A DNA stretch of 44,215 bases, from assembly GCA_949291945.1 (NCBI GenBank), contig CASEXH010000034.1:1-44215 (forward strand), written 5' to 3'. The stretch's first letter is position 1; every line of letters starts with the position of its first letter. Positions 1-6,900 of the stretch are shown piece after piece. Made by a program: the position numbers and the translations under genes. This DNA comes from an uncultured Bacillota bacterium. Lineage in GTDB: Bacteria > Bacillota > Clostridia > Lachnospirales > Lachnospiraceae. The notes beneath the pieces were generated by a model, which worked only from the letters and a program-made list of their open reading frames with translations, made no database searches and was not told where the DNA came from.

Positions 1-2
1 CC

Positions 3-528
3 TATATTGGGGAATGGTCTGTTAAGGTTACCCTTTTTCGCTCTACTGTAATAAATTTAATTTTTTCATATCACCTCTTGACATTTCTTAGCTGGACTTA
101 CCGGTATGACTGCCGGGCTTGCTGGCCTTAGTTCTATGTTCATTCTCAGGCAGGGAATCTGTGTGGTGTGGAATTCCTTTCTGAATTCTCTTGTATGTAT
201 GCCTCTGATTCTTCTTTTGGGACAGATACGGGGGGCCTACCTGGGCGGCTCGATCCTGACTTTCTTTCTGGGATACAGTATGATGTTTTTTAAAAGCGGA
301 ATTCTTTTAAGTGCCTATCCTTTCTCTGCAGTTCTGGTCCTTTCCGGTTTTGATATGGTAGAATTCAATGGCGCAAAATCTGAGCCGGATCCTCTTCTAT
401 CCCTGGCAGGGATTGCTGCAATTACAGCATTGACAGGGGTTCTCCTTTCCATTTCCGGAACCGGAAAATCTGAAAAGGCAGGGAAAAACAGTAAAATTTC
501 AAAAAGAAAATCCGGGGCAAAGAGATAA
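3..528 (+). pseudogene. ABC-2-type permease, C-terminal part, frameshifted (5' end outside window)
   Basis: From base 3 the third frame is open and encodes a membrane-like peptide (YIGEWSVKVTLFRSTVINLI...) up to about base 89. From base 91 the first frame continues naturally with LAGLTGMTAGLAGLSSMF and runs to a stop at 526-528. Removing the single A at base 90 would join both parts into one reading frame, so I read this as one gene with a one-base insertion or a sequence error. The downstream part (open from the ATG at 106, 140 aa) has about four hydrophobic segments and a basic tail rich in Lys/Ser. Hydrophobic pattern and the Gly-rich turn resemble the end of lantibiotic-immunity (LanE/LanG-type) permeases, but the N-terminal part is outside the window, so the family is only a reasonable guess. 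Confidence 0.5.
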
Positions 529-542
529 TCTCTGTCCCGGAT
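510..542 (-). terminator. Rho-independent terminator of the site-2 protease gene
   Basis: Interrupted stem: TCCGGG (511-516) pairs with CCCGGA (536-541), and AGAGA (521-525) pairs with TCTCT (529-533). Read on the minus strand, the stem is followed by the T-rich stretch ATTTTCTTTTTG, which suits termination of the minus-strand gene ending at 573. The stem overlaps the stop codon of the plus-strand permease remnant. Confidence 0.6.
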
Positions 543-572
543 AAAATATCTTTTAATTACTATCTATTAATA

Positions 573-1274
573 TTAAATATATCCTCCGCCGGAAGAGATA
601 CTTCCGCCGGAACTTCCCCCTGTTCCAATAGAGAAAAGTGTGCTGATAATATTCCACATAGCGGCAAAAATTCCGTTATTGGCAGTACTCAAAGGTCTTG
701 ACAAAACCCCGGTTGCCAAAAGGATAAGCAGGATCAGTGTGCAGTAAGGGCGGATCCTCTGGTAAAAATAGAAAACTCCAGGATACATCTGCTCCACGAC
801 ATTGGACCCGTCCAGGGGAGGGATAGGGATCAGATTAAAAACTCCCAGGCCAATGTTGATTACTGCAGAATAATAGCAGAGCATAACTCCTATAGACACG
901 GTACTGTTCCCTGAGTTTCCGAAACGCATAAGAGCGCCGCAGATCAGCAGAGAGAGAAAAGCGGTGAGAAAGTTGGCAACAGGTCCTGCAAGAGAAACCC
1001 AGATGATCCCCTGCCGCTTATTCCGGTAATAGGCGGTATTGATCCTTACAGGTTTTGCCCAGCCCATATGAAAGAATAAAAGACACAAAGTTCCGATAAG
1101 ATCCAGATGTCTAAGGGGATTGAGACTTAACCGACCTTCATACTTGGGAGTTGGATCTCCCAGCTTGTAAGACACCCAGCCATGAGCAAACTCGTGAACC
1201 GTTATGGCAATGAGCATAACCGGCACCGTGTAGATCAGCAGACGGAGCTGCTGGATATAATAATTTAGATACAT
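573..1274 (-). CDS. Site-2 protease family protein (peptidase M50)
   Basis: Predicted intramembrane zinc metalloprotease of 233 aa. The HExxH metal-binding motif is HEFAH at residues 27-31 inside the first hydrophobic segment. The second M50 signature, NLIPIPPLDGS with the conserved Asp, lies at about residues 147-157. Four to five hydrophobic segments are visible. No PDZ domain is present, so this belongs to the short, PDZ-less S2P class (the YwhC/FtsH-associated-like group annotated in many Firmicutes) rather than RseP. The C-terminus is a Gly/Ser-rich tail (about residues 216-233) of unknown role. The start follows an AAAGGA-like site (minus strand, just above 1274). It stands alone, transcribed away from the 53-bp hairpin array, which fills its upstream region. 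Substrate is unknown. Confidence 0.9.
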   Translation of the reverse strand: MYLNYYIQQLRLLIYTVPVMLIAITVHEFAHGWVSYKLGDPTPKYEGRLSLNPLRHLDLIGTLCLLFFHMGWAKPVRINTAYYRNKRQGIIWVSLAGPVANFLTAFLSLLICGALMRFGNSGNSTVSIGVMLCYYSAVINIGLGVFNLIPIPPLDGSNVVEQMYPGVFYFYQRIRPYCTLILLILLATGVLSRPLSTANNGIFAAMWNIISTLFSIGTGGSSGGSISSGGGYI

Positions 1275-1288
1275 AAAAAAAGTCCTTT

Positions 1289-1660
1289 CTAACCATATAT
1301 GTCTGAGACAGAGTATACGGTTCTATTTCACATTTCTTATTTTGTAACCGTACATTAATGGCCGTTGTACGGCTATATTTCGTATTTTCTTTTTGTAACC
1401 GTACTCTGAATGGTCGTTGTACGGTTATATTTCGCATTTTCTCTATATAACCGTACATTGTATGACTGCTATACGGTTGTATTTTGCGTTTCCTTTTTTA
1501 TAACCGTATATTTATGTGCAACCATACGGCTATATTTTACATTTTCTCATTTTCAACCGTACTTTGCACTTAAATAATACAGTTGAATTCTATATTCCTC
1601 CCTTTTTAACCGTACCGCCCAAATTCGGGCTTACAGTTTAGTCTCACATTTCCTACGCCT
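1289..1660. repeat. Tandem array of seven ~53-bp hairpin-forming repeats
   Basis: Units start near 1289, 1345, 1396, 1448, 1501, 1554 and 1607, i.e. a period of 51-56, mostly 53 bp. A typical unit begins TAACCGTAC, has a variable 10-14 nt middle, then GTACGGTT (or GTACGGCT, ATACGGTT), followed by a T-rich spacer such as TATATTTCGCATTTTC. Each unit can therefore fold into an 8-bp hairpin. The arms co-vary in several units (for example AACCGTAT with ATACGGC/T), and the last units are degenerate. The array lies between divergent genes (site-2 protease on minus, XRE regulator on plus). The same unit recurs at 33910-34116. No open reading frame convincingly explains it. Function unknown. Confidence 0.8.
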
Positions 1661-1808
1661 AATGCTTTAATTCTCATATTTTTTAATTAAGATTTTATTT
1701 AAGTGCCAGACAGGCTTTATGTTTTCACAATTTTATCTCATATAGTCGGGATTGTCAATTTCACCTGCTTCACAAATCTTTCTTTTATGGCTTTTATGGA
1801 AAGTATAC

Positions 1809-1837
1809 TTGACATTTTTTCTAAGATACAATATGAT
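1809..1837 (+). promoter_or_regulatory. Sigma-A-type promoter of the XRE regulator gene
   Basis: TTGACA at 1809-1814 and TATGAT at 1832-1837 are separated by 17 bp, a near-consensus vegetative promoter. It is 46 bp upstream of the GTG start at 1883. Confidence 0.75.
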
Positions 1838-1849
1838 AGAGTCAAGAAA

Positions 1850-1865
1850 GGAAAGTTAACTTTCC
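1850..1865. promoter_or_regulatory. 16-bp perfect palindrome, candidate XRE operator
   Basis: GGAAAGTTAACTTTCC is a perfect palindrome placed just after the -10 element and directly before the ribosome binding site AAAGGAGA. A repressor bound here would block early transcription, so autoregulation by the downstream XRE protein is the simplest reading. This is inferred from position only. Confidence 0.6.
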
Positions 1866-1882
1866 ATAAAGGAGAGAATCTT

Positions 1883-2086
1883 GTGAAAAACCGGCTCGAA
1901 GAATTACGAAAACAAAGAGGAATCAAGCAAGAAGAGTTAGCTTCTGCTCTTGAAGTATCTCGTCAAACTATAGGGTCTTTAGAAAATGGACGATATAACC
2001 CTTCCATTTTGCTGGCCTTTAAGATTGCCAGATATTTTCATATGAGTATAGAAGACATCTTTATTTATGAGGAGGAAGAGTCATGA
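1883..2086 (+). CDS. XRE-family helix-turn-helix regulator (small)
   Basis: A 67-aa DNA-binding protein consisting of little more than one HTH_3 domain: KNRLEELRKQRGIKQEELA, then the recognition helix SRQTIGSLENGRYNPS, ending in the typical ARYFHMSIEDIFIYEE. I chose the GTG at 1883 because AAAGGAGA lies 7-8 nt before it and because the protein then begins exactly like this family; a longer frame starting at 1703 would run through the promoter and operator. It overlaps the next gene by 4 bp (ATGA), so both are translated together. This regulator plus small membrane protein pair is common in Firmicutes; the signal sensed is unknown. Confidence 0.9.
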   Translation: MKNRLEELRKQRGIKQEELASALEVSRQTIGSLENGRYNPSILLAFKIARYFHMSIEDIFIYEEEES

Positions 2087-2472
2087 AAGAAAAGTTCTGG
2101 TATTTCGGTTATGTTGTTGCATTACTGCTTATTCTGCTGATCGCATTTACGGATTTTCCACCTGGAGCAGATATGGCTTTGGCAATCCTTTTTACATGTG
2201 TATTTTCGATTACCCATACGCAGCTTCTCCACCGCAGAATGCTCCATACGGATTCTTCCTACCGGATCAATGTGTTAGATGAGCGTAATATTGCCATAAA
2301 GGAAAAAGCCGGAAATATCACCAATATGATCACCTTAATGCTTCTGGGCATTGCTATGTTGATATTTATTACTTTAAATTATATGGTTTCTGCCATAATT
2401 GTAGGAGTAATTATCCTGATACAGCCATTGGTCCTAATCATTGCAAGCAGTATTATTGAAAAGAAAATCTGA
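2083..2472 (+). CDS. Small integral membrane protein, partner of the XRE regulator
   Basis: A 129-aa protein with four predicted membrane segments (about residues 7-24, 29-44, 78-96 and 103-124) and a charged cytoplasmic loop containing LDERNIAIKEKAGN. That loop resembles the D-E-R-x-x-x-I-x-x-K-A motif of small membrane proteins (DUF2178/DUF3796-like) which usually follow an XRE gene. The ATG overlaps the regulator stop codon (ATGA). A strong terminator follows. Function unknown; the family assignment is by motif only. Confidence 0.75.
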   Translation: MKEKFWYFGYVVALLLILLIAFTDFPPGADMALAILFTCVFSITHTQLLHRRMLHTDSSYRINVLDERNIAIKEKAGNITNMITLMLLGIAMLIFITLNYMVSAIIVGVIILIQPLVLIIASSIIEKKI

Positions 2473-2484
2473 AAATAATAACAA

Positions 2485-2534
2485 AGCCCTCTGCGGACCC
2501 AGGTATCATAACCTGCACACAGAGGGCTGTTTTT
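2485..2534 (+). terminator. Rho-independent terminator, probably bidirectional
   Basis: AGCCCTCTG (2485-2493) pairs perfectly with CAGAGGGCT (2520-2528), followed by GTTTTT. It ends the XRE/membrane protein operon and could also serve the convergent flavodoxin gene, since A-rich sequence precedes the stem. Confidence 0.8.
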
Positions 2535-2550
2535 ACAGTTGACAGCTGAC

Positions 2551-3171
2551 TTACTGGATAAAGTTGGTAGGTGTGAAGGGTTCTTTTTCAGGAAGACCAT
2601 ATTTTTCTTTTCCAAGAGCAATGCTCTTAATTAGAAAAGCCATATTTCTTCCCAATGTCCGCATAATCTGACATCCTTCAATATCCTTCTTTACCTCTTC
2701 CGGAGTATTGCCATGGACCTGGTTCCAGTACTGGCTGGAGGCAATGGGCATATTGGAAATTGTAAAATATTTATTCAGCTCGTCGAAGGTTGCGGTACAT
2801 CCCCCTCTTCTGGCAGATACTACAGATGCGCCTACCTTCATGCTCTTATCAAAGTCTGCACTGTAGAAAAGGCGGTCCAGAAATGAAATCAGAGTACCGT
2901 TGGCAGAGGCATAATAAACGGGAGAGCCAATGACGATCCCATCGCTTTCCTTAAATTTTGGAGCAGTCTCATTTACCAGGTCATCAAAGACACATTTTCC
3001 GGTGGTATGACATTTTCTGCAGCCGATGCAGCCACGTATATCCTTATGACCCACATGAATCAGTTCTGTTTCAATACCCTCTGCTTCGAGAGTAGAGGCC
3101 ACTTCCGTTAAAGCAGTATAAGTACAGCCCTTTGCATTGGGGCTTCCGTTAATCAGCAATACTTTCATCAT
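2551..3171 (-). CDS. Flavodoxin-family NAD(P)H-dependent oxidoreductase (iron-sulfur flavoprotein type)
   Basis: A 206-aa FMN-binding flavodoxin-like fold protein. The FMN phosphate-binding loop is NGSPNAKGCTYT near residues 8-19, and IVIGSPVYYASANG near residue 80 is the second flavin loop. Between them is a cysteine cluster, CIGCRKCHTTGKC, of the type found in iron-sulfur flavoproteins and in NADPH-dependent FMN reductase-like enzymes. The start ATG at 3171 follows AGGAGG by 5 nt. Single gene, converging on the XRE operon. Two further flavodoxin-type proteins (9837 and 10949) and a remnant (43540) occur in the window; the one at 10949 has the same cysteine pattern. Physiological substrate cannot be read from sequence. 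Confidence 0.85.
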   Translation of the reverse strand: MMKVLLINGSPNAKGCTYTALTEVASTLEAEGIETELIHVGHKDIRGCIGCRKCHTTGKCVFDDLVNETAPKFKESDGIVIGSPVYYASANGTLISFLDRLFYSADFDKSMKVGASVVSARRGGCTATFDELNKYFTISNMPIASSQYWNQVHGNTPEEVKKDIEGCQIMRTLGRNMAFLIKSIALGKEKYGLPEKEPFTPTNFIQ

Positions 3172-3228
3172 TCATTCCTCCTCGATAATTTGAATTTCTA
3201 ATTTATTATACAATGCCTGTCAAGAAAA

Positions 3229-4428
3229 TTACAAATTATATAAAAGGATCTTAACTGTAAAACACTCTTTTTCCTCCTGGATTTCAAGTACGCCATGATA
3301 ATTTTTCACTGCAGTGCGGACATTTTTCAAGCCGAATCCACTGTTTTTTTCATGGCCTTCTGATATTTCCGGCAATAAAGGGAAAGGATTTGTTACCCGT
3401 ATAAAAAGAGAACGGGGAATGTAATGGATATCCAGGCAGATCCATCTTTTTTCTTCTGGATTTTCCCTGCATGCTTTTATGGCGTTGTCCAGAAGATTTC
3501 CAAATATAATGATACTGTCTTCTGTTGCCAGACCCATTTCTTTTGGAACAGAAATTTTGCTGTGGACGGTTATCTTCTGCTCTTTTGCCTGGCCGATTTT
3601 CAGAGATAAAATGGCGTCCATTCCCATATTTCCTGTAGACAGGATCTGAGATGCTTCTCCGATATCCTGTGTCAGCTGTCCCAGATATTCCTGCAGCTCT
3701 TCAGTTTCCCTGGACGCAGGAGTGATCCTTGCAGCTATCCAGCTAAGAGACTGGAGATGATTTTTCATATCATGGCGTATGCCTTTCAGCCGCTGCTGAG
3801 AAAGAGACAGATCTTCATAATACTGTTCTGAAAGCTTTATCTGCTGCTGAAGAAGAAGGATGTCTGTATTCCGCTGGAGCAGGTTGCAAAACTGGCTGTA
3901 AATAAAAGCCGTTGTCACATTAATGAAAATAAAGGCGGTGATCAGAGGAAACTCCAGGTAAAATAAAGTGTCTGGGTAGGAATTGATCCTGAGCAGAAAG
4001 AAAACCAGAACCAGGAAACTGATACCTGGAATCGCCATGATAACTGCAAAATGCTTCGGTGGCAGCAGAACACTTTCTTCCATCCTGATCTTTCCAAGAA
4101 TCAGGATCAGACTCCAGAAGCACACATGCATGCTTCCTGACAGAAGGAAAAAATTCAGACCGAGATAGCTGAAATCCAGCTTTGCGCTGCGTATAACAGC
4201 GAGAAGAAAGACTGTCAGATAAAGAGCTGTCACAAACTCAATAGAAGAAAGAAGAATCATTTTCTGCCAGTCTTTCTGATAAAATCTGAGAAAGAACAGG
4301 GAAAAAAGCACGCTGAAGAAAGGGTACGTTCCGGCAAAAGGGCTGACCCATAATATAACCCCTGAAATAGCGGCCACAGATAAAAGCAAAAGAACCCTGA
4401 TTTTGAGTGTCAGAGAGTTCTTTCTCAC
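3229..4428 (-). CDS. AgrC/LytS-like sensor histidine kinase (GHKL ATPase)
   Basis: A 399-aa membrane kinase. Five to six hydrophobic segments occupy residues 12-180, a coiled region follows, then the phosphoacceptor motif GIRHDMKNHLQ with His about 219, the N-box LLDNAIKACRENP near 310 and the G-box GFGLKNVRTAVKNYHG. This is the HPK10-type architecture of peptide-sensing kinases. It begins with GTG at 4428, which lies inside the upstream response regulator frame (overlap about 190 bp). Normally such kinases start right at the end of the regulator gene, so both the regulator C-terminus and perhaps the first membrane segment of this kinase appear to have been lost in a deletion. No AgrB/AgrD-like genes are nearby. 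Confidence 0.85.
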   Translation of the reverse strand: MRKNSLTLKIRVLLLLSVAAISGVILWVSPFAGTYPFFSVLFSLFFLRFYQKDWQKMILLSSIEFVTALYLTVFLLAVIRSAKLDFSYLGLNFFLLSGSMHVCFWSLILILGKIRMEESVLLPPKHFAVIMAIPGISFLVLVFFLLRINSYPDTLFYLEFPLITAFIFINVTTAFIYSQFCNLLQRNTDILLLQQQIKLSEQYYEDLSLSQQRLKGIRHDMKNHLQSLSWIAARITPASRETEELQEYLGQLTQDIGEASQILSTGNMGMDAILSLKIGQAKEQKITVHSKISVPKEMGLATEDSIIIFGNLLDNAIKACRENPEEKRWICLDIHYIPRSLFIRVTNPFPLLPEISEGHEKNSGFGLKNVRTAVKNYHGVLEIQEEKECFTVKILLYNL

Positions 4429-5026
4429 TGAAAGAAGTAATATGGTCCATATTGATGATAAAAGAATTATGGACCCGGAGAAAATAATCCGGATTCAACT
4501 GCCCTGTAAGGGTATGGATCTTACCATAACAGATTTCTGTCTGATCAAGAGATACGATCTTGATCTTTCTGTTCAAAGCTTCAAAGTATAAAATATCTCT
4601 GGCCGGTATCTGGTAATGGCGGTTTCCTTTTTTGTAGAAAAAATAGCTTCTTCTTTCCTCCAGATACCGGATTGCCTCTCCCATGCTGTCAAGCAGCATA
4701 TCATAAGAGACCGGTTTTTCCAGAAAACGAAAGGGAAGGGCCTCAAAGGTTTTGTAGACATATTCTCTGTGAGCGGTTATGAATATCAGCACCATATCCA
4801 GGTCGATTTTGCGAAGTTTTATGGCGGTTTCAATCCCGTTTACAGAGGGCAGTTCAATATCCAGCAAAATAATATTATATTTTTTATCTTCCAGATGATG
4901 ACGGAGCAGCTCTTCACCGGACAGAAATACTTCCGTTTCCAGATCATGAAAGGGCATATGGCTGATATACTCTTCTATTTTCTGAGCCTCCAGCAGATCA
5001 TCATCACAGATTCCTATTCTGAGCAT
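4238..5026 (-). CDS. LytTR-type response regulator with damaged C-terminus
   Basis: The receiver domain is intact: acidic pocket CDDD at 7-10, phosphoacceptor Asp56 in NIILLDIELPS, Thr/Ser at ITA, Lys104 in FLEKPVS. A LytTR DNA-binding domain starts near residue 130 and is normal up to FLRVHNSFIINMDHITSFS (residue 200). From residue 201 on the frame simply reads through the kinase gene out of phase, giving 62 residues unlike any LytTR end. The paralogue at 28130 still has about 32 residues after the equivalent point (GEEIPVSKSF...). I infer a deletion at about 4428 that removed the last part of LytTR and joined it to the kinase gene. DNA binding is probably weakened or lost. Confidence 0.8.
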   Translation of the reverse strand: MLRIGICDDDLLEAQKIEEYISHMPFHDLETEVFLSGEELLRHHLEDKKYNIILLDIELPSVNGIETAIKLRKIDLDMVLIFITAHREYVYKTFEALPFRFLEKPVSYDMLLDSMGEAIRYLEERRSYFFYKKGNRHYQIPARDILYFEALNRKIKIVSLDQTEICYGKIHTLTGQLNPDYFLRVHNSFIINMDHITSFSEKELSDTQNQGSFAFICGRYFRGYIMGQPFCRNVPFLQRAFFPVLSQILSERLAENDSSFFY

Positions 5027-5200
5027 AGTGTCACCTCACAAAGCTATTATAACATTTCTGAGCATGACAGCAGGATTTATTTACATCAAAAAACAGCCCG
5101 ATTACAACAAAGGAGAAAGTCCTTCGCCAAAACCCAATTAAAATCAGGAATATAGAATAATTTCTGTAGAAAATAATCTTAAAGGAGGAATGAATCTATA

Positions 5201-5825
5201 TGAAAAAGAAAGCAGCTTTTTTCATGATTTTGACCACACTTACCTGTTTGGGGGCTGCGGTATTTACTGGAAGGGACAGATTCCGGAATATGAAAAATGT
5301 CAGTATACCTGTGCAGATTCTTCGGCAATCCATTCAATCACCATTAAGGAAAGTGATGTTCCTGTAAGGATCTGTACATCAGAAAATGACAAAATATATT
5401 TTTATTATTACCTGCCGGATGATGACAGCAATCGTTACGAAATAGGGGAAGAAAAGGGTACTTTGACCGTTGAAAATATAATCAAGCCAAACATGGGAAT
5501 TTTTATCACAGGGGACGAAGCTGAGTCTGACTCCTATAAAGAAGTAAAATTTGAGCTTTTTCTTCCAGAAGATTTTGAAGGCCGTCTGGAATTAAACACC
5601 AGTGACAGCGATATCTGGACAGGAGCCGTTGCTCTGGGAGAAATGAAAGCCGAATCTTATGAGGGAGATATTATTTTTGAAAATACCGTAATTAAAGAAA
5701 GGCTAAATGTCAGCACTCGCTATGGCGATATCCGGGGAACACTGGCAGGAGATCCTGCAGACAGCAGTTTAGAAATGGAATTATCTGCAAAAGACGGAGA
5801 AATCCAGCTGTCCTATATAGAATAG
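5201..5825 (+). pseudogene. DUF4097-like lipoprotein, frameshifted in the signal peptide
   Basis: The ATG at 5201 opens a typical signal peptide, MKKKAAFFMILTTLTCLG, but this frame fails soon after. The mature part (YWKGQIPEYEKCQYTC... to the stop at 5823-5825) is in another frame, which can also be reached from an ATG at 5190 but then has no signal peptide and a start codon only 1 nt from the AGGAGG site. Adding one G to the five-G run at 5250-5254 fuses the two into a lipobox LGGC followed by GIYWKGQ. The mature part ends with repeated beta-strand patterns (LELNTSDSDIWTG, ESYEGDIIFEN, STRYGDIRG, AKDGEIQL) typical of DUF4097/adhesin-like beta solenoids. It is divergent from the AgrA/C-like pair, which may control it. 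Confidence 0.65.
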
Positions 5826-5943
5826 ATGGATCTTTTTTTCTGCCAGTTCTTCATCGCAAGTTTCCTCCAAACCTTTTATAATTGTTTCATAAACAGGATT
5901 AAAGAAGAGCTAAAAAACAGTAAAGTTTAATAGATACTCCCGG

Positions 5944-5983
5944 CAGGGGCAGGTATGAAGCAATCCAGTCGTACCTGCCCCTG
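5944..5983. other. Strong 12-bp hairpin in intergenic region
   Basis: CAGGGGCAGGTA (5944-5955) pairs perfectly with TACCTGCCCCTG (5972-5983) around a 16-nt loop. No T-run follows on either strand, so it is not a standard terminator. The gap from 5826 to 6089 otherwise holds the upstream region of the response regulator gene. Confidence 0.55.
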
Positions 5984-6089
5984 AAACGTTTCTGAAAGAA
6001 AAATATGGCGGATACATTCCTCTCCCCTTCCCCATATGCTATAATGACATTATCCCGCCGCTTTTGCGGCAGAATTGGAGACTGTACAT

Positions 6090-6764
6090 ATGACACGTGT
6101 TTTAATTGTAGAAGATGACGCTACCATCAACAGCCTGATCTATGAATATCTTACCGAAAAAGACTTCGACTGCCGCCAGGCCTTTTCCGGAACAGAAGGA
6201 AGGCTGCTTTTCGACATGGAAAAATTTGACCTGATTCTTTTGGACCTTATGATACCGGGGCTCAGCGGGGAAGAACTTATTGCTTATATCCGTTCTTCTT
6301 CTCAGGTCCCAGTTATCGTGCTATCTGCAAAGACGGCTCTGGAAGACAAGGTGAATCTCCTATCCACAGGAGCAGACGATTATCTGACTAAGCCCTTTGA
6401 ACTGGAAGAACTCCTGGCCAGGATACAGGTACAGCTGCGGCATAAGGCTGCATCCCCCTCTCCTGCTTCTTCTCTTCGGTATAAAGACTGGGAGCTGGAT
6501 GAACAGGCCAGAAGTTTCCTGGTCAAGGGAGAAAGAATCGATCTTACCTCCCATGAGCTGGGAATTATAACCCTTCTGATGAAATATCCCAAAAAAGTTT
6601 TTACAAAACAGGAAATCTTTGAATCTGTGTGGAACCAGGATTATTTTGTTGAGGATAAAACCATTAACGTCCATATCAGCAATATCCGATCCAAACTGAA
6701 AGATACAGCTACAGACGCCTATATTCAAACAGTATGGGGAATTGGGTTCAAATTAAAAGACTGA
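6090..6764 (+). CDS. OmpR/PhoB-family response regulator (ABC immunity-type operon)
   Basis: About 224 aa. Receiver domain: acidic pair VEDD, phosphoacceptor Asp in LILLDLMIPG, SAKT, and Lys in LTKPFELEEL; then a winged-helix domain ending in TINVHISNIRSKL and TVWGIGFKLKD. I prefer the ATG at 6090 because GGAG lies 9 nt upstream and the protein starts directly with MTRVLIVEDD; a longer TTG start at 6075 would cover the binding site. It is followed by ABC ATPase, permease and histidine kinase, the arrangement of lantibiotic/bacitracin immunity systems. The regulator probably binds the 11-bp direct repeats at 6794-6815 to induce the transporter. Confidence 0.9.
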   Translation: MTRVLIVEDDATINSLIYEYLTEKDFDCRQAFSGTEGRLLFDMEKFDLILLDLMIPGLSGEELIAYIRSSSQVPVIVLSAKTALEDKVNLLSTGADDYLTKPFELEELLARIQVQLRHKAASPSPASSLRYKDWELDEQARSFLVKGERIDLTSHELGIITLLMKYPKKVFTKQEIFESVWNQDYFVEDKTINVHISNIRSKLKDTATDAYIQTVWGIGFKLKD

Positions 6765-6793
6765 TTTTAGAATATCCTATATCTGTTCCCTAA

Positions 6794-6815
6794 TCTTAAA
6801 CTTTTCTTAAACTTT
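6794..6815 (+). promoter_or_regulatory. Direct 11-bp repeats, probable response regulator binding site
   Basis: TCTTAAACTTT occurs twice back to back (6794-6804 and 6805-6815), with a partial third copy at 6816-6826. Tandem 11-bp spacing is typical of OmpR-family regulators. A possible -10 (GATACT, 6844-6849) follows without a good -35, as expected for an activated promoter in front of the ABC genes. Confidence 0.65.
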
Positions 6816-6900
6816 TCTTTGCGCTTTTTGAAATTCTCTGTGAGATACTGGACTCAGAAAAGAACAAGAGGCTTTTCAAAAAAGCTGACCAGGAGGATAA

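Noticed and set aside
1138..1458. Minus-strand frame of 106 codons through the hairpin array
   Set aside because: It overlaps the site-2 protease gene and gives low-complexity protein from repeats; no ribosome site or homologue pattern.
1289..1660. Array considered as a CRISPR
   Set aside because: Repeated part is the hairpin arms, the units are degenerate, spacers are T-rich and similar to each other, and there are no cas genes.
5944..5983. Terminator downstream of the lipoprotein gene
   Set aside because: Strong stem but no T-run on either strand; kept only as an unexplained hairpin.
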